Positions 1 to 12,945 of a stretch of DNA of 64,000 nucleotides are shown here, piece by piece; positions within the stretch are counted from its first letter, which is position 1, and the number at the start of each line of letters is the position of its first letter. This stretch comes from Streptomyces sp. ISL-98. Its GTDB lineage: Bacteria > Actinomycetota > Actinomycetes > Streptomycetales > Streptomycetaceae. The stretch covers positions 62,001 through 126,000 of the forward strand of contig NZ_JAGGPB010000005.1 of NCBI RefSeq assembly GCF_018614055.1, written 5' to 3'. The translations under genes were made by a program, and so were the position numbers. Below the pieces are notes generated by a model. It made no database searches and was not told where the DNA came from. It saw only the letters and a program-made list of their open reading frames with translations.

Positions 1-182
1 TCACCGACACGTACGGCGCCCGGATCGGCTTCGCCGCGGGCGGCGTCATCTCCGCCCTGGCAGCCCTCACCGTGGGCCTGGTACTGGCCCGCCTCGGCGG
101 CCTGCGCCTGAAGGTCGACATGCGCCGCGGCCACCAGCACGTGCGCTTCGTACCGCGCGAACAACTCGCAACGGCAGCATGA
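1..182 (+). CDS. C-terminal end of a membrane transporter, probably MFS (partial)
   Basis: The reading frame is open from the left edge to a TGA at 180-182 and gives about 59 residues. They form one hydrophobic helix (AAGGVISALAALTVGLVLA), preceded by GARIGF and followed by a basic, His-rich cytoplasmic tail. This is how the last helix of an MFS-type transporter usually looks. The family call rests only on this tail and is tentative. The next gene starts 45 bases downstream on the same strand. Confidence 0.45.
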   Translation, partial: TDTYGARIGFAAGGVISALAALTVGLVLARLGGLRLKVDMRRGHQHVRFVPREQLATAA

Positions 183-227
183 CGGGCGGCGGCCACAGAT
201 GATCAGCGCGTACCGGAAACTGGTCGC

Positions 228-797
228 ATGAGACTCTTCGCCGCCGTCCTTCCGCCCGATCCGGCCATAGACGAACTCGGCCTCGCCGTAGACCGGCTGC
301 ACGCCCTGCCCGGCGCGGACGAACTGCGCTGGACCGGGCGGCCCGGATGGCACTTCACCCTCGCCTTCATGGGCGAGGTCGACGAGGACCTCCTGCCCGA
401 TCTGACGCGGCGGCTCGGGCGGGCCGCCGCCCGCCAGGACTCCTTCCCGCTGCGCCTCCACGCCGGCGGCCGCTTCGGGCAGCGGGCGCTGTGGGTCGGG
501 GCCGCCGGTGGGATCGACGACATGCGGCGCCTCGCGGAGAGGGCGGACGCGGCGGCCCGGCGGGCCGGGGTGGCGATGGAGGAGCACCGGGCGTACAAGG
601 CGCACCTGACCATCGCCCGCACCCGGCCGGGCACCTCCACGGACCTGCGGCCGTACGTCGACGCGCTCGCCTGCTTCGAGGGCGCGGCGTGGACGGTGGG
701 GGAGCTCGCGCTCGTACGCAGCAACCTGCCGGGCGGCGGCGTACTCGGCAAAAAGCCCCGCTACGAGACGGTCGCCTCCTGGCCGCTGGGGCACTGA
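228..797 (+). CDS. thpR: RNA 2',3'-cyclic phosphodiesterase (2H phosphoesterase, LigT/ThpR family)
   Basis: The 189-residue product has the two HxTx signatures of the 2H phosphoesterase fold: HFTL at residues 42-45 and HLTI at 126-129. The two histidines are the expected catalytic pair. The length matches ThpR proteins (about 180-190 residues), and the N-terminus RLFAAVLPP is the usual first strand. Family members hydrolyse 2',3'-cyclic phosphate ends of RNA in the cytosol, and their physiological substrate in actinobacteria is uncertain. The ATG at 228 is the only start that keeps the first strand intact. A small membrane-protein gene follows 35 bases downstream. Confidence 0.9.
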   Translation: MRLFAAVLPPDPAIDELGLAVDRLHALPGADELRWTGRPGWHFTLAFMGEVDEDLLPDLTRRLGRAAARQDSFPLRLHAGGRFGQRALWVGAAGGIDDMRRLAERADAAARRAGVAMEEHRAYKAHLTIARTRPGTSTDLRPYVDALACFEGAAWTVGELALVRSNLPGGGVLGKKPRYETVASWPLGH

Positions 798-832
798 CAC
801 AGGCCGCAGTCCCGGCCGGTTACGCTCGACAC

Positions 833-922
833 GTGAATCCTAAAATCCGAAACCAGATCATGGCCGGTGTACTCGTGCTGATGTTTGCAGTCGTCGCCGT
901 GGCGGCCGCGGTCGGCGGCTGA
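833..922 (+). CDS. small single-span membrane protein (29 residues)
   Basis: A GTG at 833 opens a 29-codon frame ending in TGA at 920-922. The N-terminus is polar and basic (NPKIRNQ). It is followed by an unbroken hydrophobic stretch (AGVLVLMFAVVAVAAAVGG), a single membrane helix that reaches the C-terminus. I know no function for it. Support comes from the clean membrane topology and the position between two real genes. The sequence just upstream of GTG (TACGCT, then eight bases) looks like a -10 box, so the message may be leaderless. Confidence 0.6.
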   Translation: MNPKIRNQIMAGVLVLMFAVVAVAAAVGG

Positions 923-956
923 CCGACCGACCGCAGCCGTCAGAACCAACGGGCGA

Positions 957-1955
957 CTACCAGGCGAAGGCCTCCGGAGACGGGCCGGGCCCCGGGAAGA
1001 TCTCGTCCAGCGAACTCAGCACCTCCTCCGCCAGCTCCAGCTCGACCGCGCGCAACGCCGACGCCAGCTGGTCCGCCGTGCGCGGCCCGACGATCGGCCC
1101 CGTCACACCGGGCCGGGTCAGCAGCCAGGCCAGCGCCACTTCGCCCGGCGCGAGCCCGTGCTTGTCGAGCAGGTCCTCGTACGCCTGCACCTGCTCCCGC
1201 ACCTCGGTGCGGGCCAGCGCCGCCGCCGACCGCCCGGCCTGCGAGCGCGCCGCCCCGCCCTCGCGCTCCTTGCGGAGTACGCCGCCGAGCAGCCCGCCGT
1301 GCAGCGGCGACCACGGGACCACCCCGAGGCCGTACTCGCGCGCCGCCGGGATGACCTCCATCTCCGCGCGGCGCTCGGCCAGGTTGTACAGACACTGCTC
1401 GCTGACCAGGCCGTACGACCCGAGCCGCCGCGCCGTCTCATTGGCGCGGGCGATGTGCCAGCCCGCGAAGTTCGACGACCCGGCGTAGAGGATCTTGCCC
1501 TGCTGGATCAGGACGTCGACGGCCTGCCAGATCTCCTCGAACGGTGTGTGCCGGTCGACGTGGTGGAACTGGTAGATGTCGATGTAGTCGGTCTTCAGCC
1601 GCTTGAGGCTGGCGTCGACCGACCGCCGGATGTTGAGGGCGGAGAGCCGGTCGTGGTTGGGCCACGGAGGCGTGTCGTCCAGCGACATGTTGGCGTACAC
1701 CTTGGTGGCGAGGACCGTCTTGTCCCGACGGCCGCCGCCCTGCGCGAACCAGGAGCCGATGATCTCCTCGGTACGCCCCTTGTTGGCGCCCCATCCGTAG
1801 GCGTTGGCGGTGTCGAAGTAGTTGACGCCCGCGCCCAGGGCGGCGTCCATGATCGTGTGGCTGTCGGCCTCGTCGGTCTGTGGCCCGAAGTTCATCGTCC
1901 CGAGAACGAGCCGGCTGACTTTGAGTCCCGTGCGTCCGAGCTGCGTGTACTTCAT
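957..1955 (-). CDS. aldo/keto reductase
   Basis: The 332-residue TIM-barrel oxidoreductase starts MKYTQLGRTGLKVSRL, the standard opening of the family. The catalytic tetrad is visible: Asp48 and Tyr53 (FDTANAY), Lys85 (TKVYAN) and His131 (QFHHVD). The C-terminal NADPH-binding segment (GPIVGPRTADQL) is also present. It resembles the YajO/voltage-gated potassium channel beta subgroup that reduces small aldehydes; the real substrate is unknown. The ATG at 1953-1955 places the first beta strand correctly. The reading frame stays open far upstream across other genes, but that is only a GC-rich shadow. Confidence 0.93.
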   Translation of the reverse strand: MKYTQLGRTGLKVSRLVLGTMNFGPQTDEADSHTIMDAALGAGVNYFDTANAYGWGANKGRTEEIIGSWFAQGGGRRDKTVLATKVYANMSLDDTPPWPNHDRLSALNIRRSVDASLKRLKTDYIDIYQFHHVDRHTPFEEIWQAVDVLIQQGKILYAGSSNFAGWHIARANETARRLGSYGLVSEQCLYNLAERRAEMEVIPAAREYGLGVVPWSPLHGGLLGGVLRKEREGGAARSQAGRSAAALARTEVREQVQAYEDLLDKHGLAPGEVALAWLLTRPGVTGPIVGPRTADQLASALRAVELELAEEVLSSLDEIFPGPGPSPEAFAW

Positions 1956-2078
1956 GGGAAACAAGCCAACGCCTTCGAGCGCGCTCGAAGCAAGTGACAT
2001 GGCTGGCTCGCACTGCCCCGCACGGGAGTTGACTTTCGTCAGGGGCGCTCGGGGGGTGGCATTGCCTACCGTCGGCCC

Positions 2079-3287
2079 ATGGTCATTCGACGACGTACCG
2101 CAGCCGCCATACTCGCGCTCAGCCTGTCTCTGCCGATCGTGCCGATCGCTTCGGCAGGGACGGCGTTGGCAGACGCCCCCGGCCCGGCCGCCTCCGCCGC
2201 AGTCACCCAGCAGCTCGAACTGCCGCGCCCCACCGGCCCGTACGCCACCGGCCGCCAGACCCTGCACCTCGTCGACACAAGCCGGCGCGACCCGTGGGTG
2301 CCGTCGGCCGGGGCGCGGGAGCTGATGGTCTCGATGTACTACCCGGCCCGCCCCCGGACCGGCGGGAACGTCGCGCCGTACATGACGACGGAAGAGGCCC
2401 GGCTGCTGCTGGAGAGCCAGGGGTACGGGGGTGTCTTCCCGCCCGAGCTGCTCAGCGGCACCCGCGCGACCGCGCGTACGGACGCCCGTCCCGTGCCGGG
2501 CAGGCATCCGCTGGTCGTGCTGTCGCCCGGGTTCTCGGTGCACCGCGCCACTCTCACGCTCCTCAGCGAGGAGCTGGCCGCGCGCGGTTACGTCGTGGCC
2601 CTGATCGACCACGCCTACGAGTCGGTCGGCACGGCCTTCCCCGGCGGGCGCACGCTCACCTGCGTCGCATGCGACACCATCAACGCGCTGCCCAAGGGGG
2701 AGAAGAGCAAGGCGGCCCTGGCCGGCGTCGCCAACGGGCGGGCGGCCGACGTCTCCTTCGTCCTCGACCGGCTGACCGGCCGTCAACCCGCCTGGAAGAA
2801 CGCCGGAATCATCGACCGCAAGCGGATCGGGATGGCCGGGCACTCCATCGGCGGCAACAGCGCCGCCCGCGCCATGGCGTCCGACAGCCGGATACGGGCG
2901 GGGGTGAACATGGACGGCACCTTCTTCGCCCCCGTGCCGGCCGACGGCCTCGACGGCCGTCCGTTCATGATGCTCGGCACCGATGCGGGCCACCGCCCCG
3001 ACAGCAAGGACACGAGCTGGGGCGAGGGATGGGAGCGCCTGGACGGGTGGAAGCGGTGGCTGACCGTGGCCGGTTCCGGTCACTTCACCTTCATTGATTT
3101 CCCGGTCCTGGGCGCGCAGTTGGGCCTGTCCCACCCCGACGCTCCGCTGTCCGGCCAGCGGTCGGGCGAGATCACCCGGGACTACGTCGGCGCGTTCTTC
3201 GACCAGCACCTGCGCGGGATGCGGCAGCCGCTGCTGGACGGTCCCACGCCAGCCAATCCGGAGGTCAATTTCCAGTTCCGGCGCTGA
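2079..3287 (+). CDS. secreted alpha/beta hydrolase (PAF-acetylhydrolase/dienelactone-hydrolase-like)
   Basis: The 402-residue protein begins with RR and a hydrophobic stretch ending near AxA (about residue 33), a Sec or Tat signal peptide. The nucleophile elbow GHSIGG places Ser256, and Asp302 (GTDAGH) and His335 (GSGHF) fit as the rest of the triad. An oxyanion-type segment LVVLSPGF lies before it. The fold resembles platelet-activating-factor acetylhydrolase and polyester hydrolases, which cleave short esters outside the cell. A Cys pair (TCVACD) may form a disulfide. Its last 23 bases overlap the end of the convergent GDSL gene. Confidence 0.88.
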   Translation: MVIRRRTAAAILALSLSLPIVPIASAGTALADAPGPAASAAVTQQLELPRPTGPYATGRQTLHLVDTSRRDPWVPSAGARELMVSMYYPARPRTGGNVAPYMTTEEARLLLESQGYGGVFPPELLSGTRATARTDARPVPGRHPLVVLSPGFSVHRATLTLLSEELAARGYVVALIDHAYESVGTAFPGGRTLTCVACDTINALPKGEKSKAALAGVANGRAADVSFVLDRLTGRQPAWKNAGIIDRKRIGMAGHSIGGNSAARAMASDSRIRAGVNMDGTFFAPVPADGLDGRPFMMLGTDAGHRPDSKDTSWGEGWERLDGWKRWLTVAGSGHFTFIDFPVLGAQLGLSHPDAPLSGQRSGEITRDYVGAFFDQHLRGMRQPLLDGPTPANPEVNFQFRR

Positions 3288-3978
3288 CGCGGCAGCCGTC
3301 GCCGGAGTACGGCCCGCCCACGCCCCACGCCACGTACATCGCGTCGGCGAAAGCCGCCGCCAGTTTGTGCTCGCCCGTGGGGCCGGGGTGGGTGCCGTCG
3401 TACGTGTCCTGGTGGATGTCGTACGTCGCGTGGGGCGAGACCAGGAGCAGGGGCGAGGCGGCGGTGTCGAGGTTGGCCACCGCCTTCGCCAGCAGCTCGT
3501 TGAAGCGGTCGCACTCGGCGGCGAAGGGGGCGTCCGACTCGGCCCTGACGTTGGGTATGACCGGGTGGATCGCGATGCGGACGCGAGGGTTGGCGGCGCG
3601 GGCCTCGGCAATGAAGAGTTCGGCGTTGTCGGCGGTCTGCGCCGAGTCCGTGTAGAAGCCGAGGTCAATCAGGCCGAGGGAGACGAGGAGCGTGTCCGCC
3701 CGTGTCGAGGCCACCGTCTCCCGGATCAGCGGGGCCATGTGCAGCCAGCCCTCGCCCCAGCCCGCCAGGTGACGGCGGGCGTGCTCGGGGAAGGCCGGGT
3801 CGCCGTAGTCGCAGGAGACCGGGGCGTCCGCGAAGGTGTCGTACAACTCGGTACGGGGGCCGGTGATCCCGAACGGGCCGCCGAAGGACGCCGACAGGTG
3901 CTGCCACATGCGGTAGCGCCAGGTGAAGTCGCCGGCGCGCCCGATGGTCATGGAATCGCCGACGAACAAGAAGCGCAT
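3265..3978 (-). CDS. SGNH/GDSL-family hydrolase
   Basis: The 237-residue protein opens with MRFLFVGDSMTIG, the block I strand with nucleophile Ser9. It ends with a DxxH-type block V (DGTHPGPTGEHKLA) that supplies the catalytic Asp and His. No signal peptide is present with this start. The frame remains open for another 70 codons upstream, but the block I strand normally lies at the N-terminus, so I chose ATG 3976-3978. Such enzymes are esterases or lipases; the substrate is unknown. The gene is convergent with the preceding hydrolase and divergent from the propeller protein. Confidence 0.85.
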   Translation of the reverse strand: MRFLFVGDSMTIGRAGDFTWRYRMWQHLSASFGGPFGITGPRTELYDTFADAPVSCDYGDPAFPEHARRHLAGWGEGWLHMAPLIRETVASTRADTLLVSLGLIDLGFYTDSAQTADNAELFIAEARAANPRVRIAIHPVIPNVRAESDAPFAAECDRFNELLAKAVANLDTAASPLLLVSPHATYDIHQDTYDGTHPGPTGEHKLAAAFADAMYVAWGVGGPYSGDGCRVSAGTGN

Positions 3979-4036
3979 TGCGTCATCATCCCGGATCGGT
4001 GCGGTGCTCAACCACGTGATGATGAACACTTGGGCC

Positions 4037-5029
4037 ATGCGTTCGCTCTCGTACGTCGTCGCCCCCGGTGCCGCCGCCCTTGTCCTGCTCGCGGCCGGTA
4101 CGGCCGTCGCCGACGACGGCTTCACGATCAAGGACCGGCGGATCACCGAATCCAGCGGGCTCGCCGCCAGCCGCACCCACCCGGGCATCTACTGGACGCA
4201 CAACGACAGCGACGACGGGGCGTACATCTACGCCGTGGACTCCAGGACCGGCGAGACGGTGGCGACCCTCACCATGCGCGGGGTCGGGGCGCCGCGCGAC
4301 GTGGAGGGGATCTCGATCGGGGCCGACGGGAATATGTACGTCGGCGACATCGGCGACAACCTCGACGGGAGCTGGAGCCATGTGTGGATCTACCGCTTCC
4401 CCGAGCCGAAGAAGCTGGCGGACAGGGCCGTCGACGCGACGCAGTTCACCGTCAAGTACGCCGACGGGGCGCGCAACGCCGAGGCGCTGATGGTGCATCC
4501 GAAAACCGGCCGGGTCTACATAGCCAGCAAGAACGAGGACGGCGGCGGGCTGTACGAAGGGCCCGCGCAGTTGTCGGCGCGCGGCACGAATGTCTTCCGG
4601 CGGATCGACGACGTGCCGTGGGTGACGGACGGGGCGTTCTCGCCGGACGGGGAGGAGCTGACGCTGCGTTCGTACTTCAGCGCCCGTGCGTACGCCTGGA
4701 AGGGCGGGAGGCTGGGGGCGGACCGGCGGGTGCGGGCTCCTCTCATGGGGCAGGCCGAGTCGGTGACGTACACGGCCGACGGATCGGCGCTGATGTTCGG
4801 CTCGGAGGGGGCGGGCAGCAGTGTCGCGAAGGTGGACGTGGAGGGGAAGGGACAGGGCGGTGACGAGCCCGGGGGGAAGTCGCCCTCCGAGTCGGGGGGC
4901 GGTTCGCCGGGTGCCGACGACGGAGACGGCGGAGGCGACGGCGGCGGCAAGGTCACGCTGGGGCTGGTCGTCCTTGGGGGAGCGGTTGTCGTGTTCGCCG
5001 GCCTGAAACGGCTGTTGCGGCGTTCGTAA
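4037..5029 (+). CDS. secreted, membrane-anchored beta-propeller protein
   Basis: The protein has an N-terminal signal peptide (MRSLSYVVAPGAAALVLLAA, then AxA-DD). A region of repeated strands follows, with motifs such as SSGLAASRTHPGIYWTHND and GMYVGDIGDN-like turns typical of a phytase/WD40-like propeller. A Gly/Ser/Asp linker comes next, and the C-terminus is a membrane helix (VTLGLVVLGGAVVVFAGL) with a basic tail. The product should sit outside the cell, held by the C-terminal anchor. The start could also be ATG 4022; no clear ribosome site settles this. Function unknown. It reads away from the GDSL gene across a 58-base gap. Confidence 0.8.
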   Translation: MRSLSYVVAPGAAALVLLAAGTAVADDGFTIKDRRITESSGLAASRTHPGIYWTHNDSDDGAYIYAVDSRTGETVATLTMRGVGAPRDVEGISIGADGNMYVGDIGDNLDGSWSHVWIYRFPEPKKLADRAVDATQFTVKYADGARNAEALMVHPKTGRVYIASKNEDGGGLYEGPAQLSARGTNVFRRIDDVPWVTDGAFSPDGEELTLRSYFSARAYAWKGGRLGADRRVRAPLMGQAESVTYTADGSALMFGSEGAGSSVAKVDVEGKGQGGDEPGGKSPSESGGGSPGADDGDGGGDGGGKVTLGLVVLGGAVVVFAGLKRLLRRS

Positions 5030-5113
5030 CGGACGGTGACGTTTCGAGATGCGAGAGTAACCGGGCCCTGGTTCGCTGAATGTGCCCGCTCTCCCTAGCG
5101 TCAAGGAGTGACG

Positions 5114-5305
5114 ATGAGCGTTGCAGGCGAAACTGGCGGCCGGTCGCAGCAGATGCGCGAGAAGGCCAGGCAGCTGAACGAGGCCGCGGACCGCGCGACC
5201 GACCCCCAGGAGCGTCAGAAGCTCCAGGAGAAGGCTCGCCGCCTCATGGAGCAGAGCCAGCAGGAGCGCCCGATGGGCACGCAGGAGCAGTTCCCGCCTG
5301 AGTAA
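5114..5305 (+). CDS. small charged helical protein (DUF6381-like)
   Basis: The 63-residue protein is almost entirely charged and helix-forming (QMREKARQLNEAADRA, QERQKLQEKARRLMEQS), probably a short coiled coil. AAGGAG at 5103-5108 is correctly spaced for ATG 5114; a GTG at 5108 overlaps that site and is less likely. I recall a Streptomyces family of such small proteins (DUF6381), but that assignment is from memory. Function unknown. A strong hairpin 29 bases after the stop ends the unit. Confidence 0.75.
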   Translation: MSVAGETGGRSQQMREKARQLNEAADRATDPQERQKLQEKARRLMEQSQQERPMGTQEQFPPE

Positions 5306-5333
5306 CCCCACCTGGGTAACCCCACCTGGTAGG

Positions 5334-5374
5334 CGATGGCCCCCCGTACCGCGCAGGCGGACCGGGGGCCATCG
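5334..5374 (+). terminator. hairpin terminator after the small helical protein gene
   Basis: The arms 5334-5344 (CGATGGCCCCC) and 5364-5374 pair perfectly over 11 bases around a 19-base loop. The hairpin lies downstream of the small protein gene and 160 bases before the next start. There is no U-tract, as is normal in Streptomyces. Confidence 0.65.
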
Positions 5375-5535
5375 GCCGTTACAGGGCCCTGGCTACAGAC
5401 GGAACGGCGGAGTTTCGGCCGTGGCTTGTGCACTGTGGAGAAGGGCCCCGCCCTACCCCCGCCCCTAGCCTCACCCGAACCGGTAACCGGATCAGGAAAC
5501 CGGAACCGGTACGGCACGAACGAGGGGCGGCAATC

Positions 5536-6843
5536 GTGAACTGGCTCATCCACGACTACCGCGAGAGCGATCTCGCGGCAGTGGTCCACCTGATCGACAC
5601 CACGGCCGAGCTCGGGCAGGAGTCCGTCTTCTCGCTCGCCGAATGCATCGGAGCGCTCACCTCGCGCCAGCCCGCCGTCGTCGCCGTCCACCAGGGCGTC
5701 CCCATCGGTACGGCGCTGGGGTGCGTGGCCGGTGAGCGCGGCTGGGTGATGCGTATCGCCATCTCGTCGGCCTGGCGCGGCCGGGGCCTGGCGAGCGCCC
5801 TCCTGATGGAGCTGGAGCGACGGCTCGTCGCCGCGCGGGTGGGCCGTATCGCCTACGTCCTGCCCGAGGAGGACCTGCTCGGCGAAGGACTGCTCAACGC
5901 GGGCTACACGCGGCAGCCCGCCGTGGCGTACTTCGAGAAGGTCGAGCCGCTCCACGGCCCCGCCGCCAGCCTCCTGGAGGACCTCGGCGGACGCTTCCTG
6001 CCGAACGACCTGTGGGCCAAGGTCGCCGGCATGGAGGCGGAGAAGGACCTGATCGAGCGGCGCGTCGTACTGCCGCTGGCGGAGCCGGAGCGGGCCGCCA
6101 GGCACGGGGTCAGGCCGCCGCGGGCCGTCGCCCTGTTCGGCCCGCCCGGAACGGGCAAGACGACATTCGCCCGGGGCATCGCCTCCAAGCTGGGCTGGCC
6201 GTTCGTGGAGCTGCTGCCCTCCCGGCTGGCGGACGAGGGGAACCTCGCCGCGGCACTGCGCAGCGCGTTCGCCCGGATCGCGGAGCTGGAGCGGGTCCTT
6301 GTCTTCATCGACGAGGTCGAGGAGATCGCTCCGGTACGCACCGAGCCCGCGCAGCCCGGCGGGATGCACGGGGTGACCAATGAGCTGCTCAAGCTCATAC
6401 CGGGCTTCCGGGAGCGGGACGAGCGTCTGCTGGTGTGCGCGACCAACTCCGTCCGGTCGCTCGATCCGGCGTTCCTGCGCCCCGGCAGGTTCGACTACGT
6501 GATCCCGATCGGCACCCCGGACGCGGCGGCGCGGGCCGCGATCTGGTCGCGGTACACCGAGGGCCGGGCGGACGTGGATGTGGCGGTCCTGGTGGAAGCC
6601 ACGGAACTGTTCACCCCGGCCGACATCGAGCACGCGGCCCGTATCGCAGCGCAGTGCGCTTTCGAGCGGGACCTGGAGGAGGCCGGGGCGTCGTCCGGGC
6701 CTGCGGCCGGGCTCAGGGATCAGCGGGAGCTCGGCGCGACCACCAAGGACTACCTGGCGGCCGTCGCCCAGTGCCGGCCGACGGTGACGCCGGCCATGAT
6801 CGATCAGTTCGGCGCGGACATCACCGCCCACGCCCGGTTCTGA
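5536..6843 (+). CDS. GNAT acetyltransferase fused to an AAA ATPase
   Basis: The 435-residue protein has two domains. Residues 1-150 look like a GNAT acetyltransferase: WLIHDYRESDLAAVVHLI, then SSAWRGRGLASALL as the acetyl-CoA loop. Residues 160-400 form an AAA ATPase with Walker A GPPGTGKTT (202-210), Walker B VFIDE (Asp259-Glu260), a sensor-1 segment CATNSVRSLDPAFLRPGRFD and a small helical lid. The ATPase resembles FtsH/Cdc48-type modules. Start GTG 5536 follows GAGGGG. The upstream region has direct repeats of GAACCGGTA. The task of the fusion is unknown; ATP-driven remodelling linked to acetylation of a partner is one possibility. Confidence 0.85.
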   Translation: MNWLIHDYRESDLAAVVHLIDTTAELGQESVFSLAECIGALTSRQPAVVAVHQGVPIGTALGCVAGERGWVMRIAISSAWRGRGLASALLMELERRLVAARVGRIAYVLPEEDLLGEGLLNAGYTRQPAVAYFEKVEPLHGPAASLLEDLGGRFLPNDLWAKVAGMEAEKDLIERRVVLPLAEPERAARHGVRPPRAVALFGPPGTGKTTFARGIASKLGWPFVELLPSRLADEGNLAAALRSAFARIAELERVLVFIDEVEEIAPVRTEPAQPGGMHGVTNELLKLIPGFRERDERLLVCATNSVRSLDPAFLRPGRFDYVIPIGTPDAAARAAIWSRYTEGRADVDVAVLVEATELFTPADIEHAARIAAQCAFERDLEEAGASSGPAAGLRDQRELGATTKDYLAAVAQCRPTVTPAMIDQFGADITAHARF

Positions 6844-6913
6844 GCGGATCGGCCATCGGTGTCAAAATGGGATGAACCGTGAAGGCTCGGGGATGCCCTC
6901 GTAGGAGGCCACG

Positions 6914-7612
6914 ATGGTGGCAGCGTCGCAGAGCGTAGAAGCCCCTCCGCACAGGGACCTGTGGCCCGGGATCGCCGGGATCGTGTCCGCAGGGCTTCTG
7001 ATTGCCGGACATGTGCTGTGGATGCGTACGCCCGACACCGAGGGGCGGGACGCGATCCAGGACGTCGTGACCTTCTATGCGAAGGACAGCAACCAGGGCC
7101 TGGCGGAAGCGGCGGCGCTGATGCTGCTCGCGTCGAGCCTGCTGTTCATGTTCTTCCTGGTCGCGCTGGCCCGTCTGGCGGGCAACCGTTCGCACCTCGT
7201 GCTGGTGGGCGGAACGGTGTTCGCCGTGTTGATCATGGTCGCGGCGATCGCCGGAAACATGTACGCGATCACGGCCACCCATTCCGACGTGTTCCTCGTA
7301 GGCCCGGGGACGGCGCTCATCGCGATCCTGCTGCTGGACGTGTCGTACGGCGCGCTCATCGGGGCGATGGCCGGTGCGGCGGTGCTGCTGTTCGCGCTCT
7401 GGCGCGTGTCGCGCGATTCGCACGCCGTCTCCGGCGTGCCGGGGTGGCTCGGCTGGTTCGGGTTCGTGGTCGCGATCCTGTCGCTGACAGGGCCGTTCGG
7501 TGCATGGGTCACGCCGCTGCTGATGGCGCTGTGGATGCTGGCGGCGGGCGTGGTGCTGATCATCAAGGCGCGGGAGAGGGAAGAGGCCGAGGCGCAGGCG
7601 GCTCCTGCTTGA
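6914..7612 (+). CDS. integral membrane protein of unknown function
   Basis: The 232-residue protein has about six hydrophobic segments, for example the stretches around IAGIVSAGLLIAGHVLW, LMLLASSLLFMFFLVALA, VFAVLIMVAAIAGNMYA and LMALWMLAAGVVLIIKA. A charged C-terminal tail rich in Glu and Ala follows. AGGAGG at 6903-6908 precedes ATG 6914 with ideal spacing. The layout recalls DUF4386-like membrane proteins, but I cannot assign a family. A strong hairpin separates it from the convergent serC gene. Confidence 0.8.
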   Translation: MVAASQSVEAPPHRDLWPGIAGIVSAGLLIAGHVLWMRTPDTEGRDAIQDVVTFYAKDSNQGLAEAAALMLLASSLLFMFFLVALARLAGNRSHLVLVGGTVFAVLIMVAAIAGNMYAITATHSDVFLVGPGTALIAILLLDVSYGALIGAMAGAAVLLFALWRVSRDSHAVSGVPGWLGWFGFVVAILSLTGPFGAWVTPLLMALWMLAAGVVLIIKAREREEAEAQAAPA

Positions 7613-7670
7613 CGCAGCTCTCGCACCGCTCGGCCCCGGGTCCCGTGCGCGGGGCTTTCGCCCCTCACGC

Positions 7671-7708
7671 CGGTGGGGCCCCGGCATCCCAATGCCGGGG
7701 CCCCACCG
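7671..7708. terminator. bidirectional hairpin terminator between the membrane-protein gene and serC
   Basis: The arms 7671-7687 and 7692-7708 form a perfect 17-base-pair stem (GGTGGGGCCCCGGCAT in one arm) with a 4-base loop. It sits between two convergent genes, 26 bases from the end of serC, and can stop transcription from both sides. Confidence 0.9.
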
Positions 7709-7733
7709 AACGCAACCTGCCGAGCAGCAACCG

Positions 7734-12823
<5,090 letters not shown>

Positions 12824-12870
12824 GGCGCAAGCCCCTCCAACAAACAGCCGCAAGCGCTGAAATAAACAAT

Positions 12871-12884
12871 GCAAGCACGCTTGC
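12871..12884. promoter_or_regulatory. palindromic operator candidate for the operon's TetR regulator
   Basis: GCAAGC-AC-GCTTGC is a perfect inverted repeat with a two-base centre. Weaker symmetry continues outward (AACAAT left, TTGTT right). It sits 62 bases before the GTG of the first operon gene. The operon ends with a TetR gene, and such regulators usually bind sites of this size in their own operon promoter. The link is inference. Confidence 0.6.
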
Positions 12885-12945
12885 TTGTTTCTCGGAGGGC
12901 TGCCATGCTCCCGGACACACCGCCCTACCCCGAGGGGAGCGCAAC

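Noticed and set aside
957..3668. A 903-codon minus-strand frame spanning several genes
   Set aside because: Only its last 333 codons are the aldo/keto reductase. The rest is antisense to a hydrolase gene and has no domains; long stop-free antisense frames are normal at this GC content.
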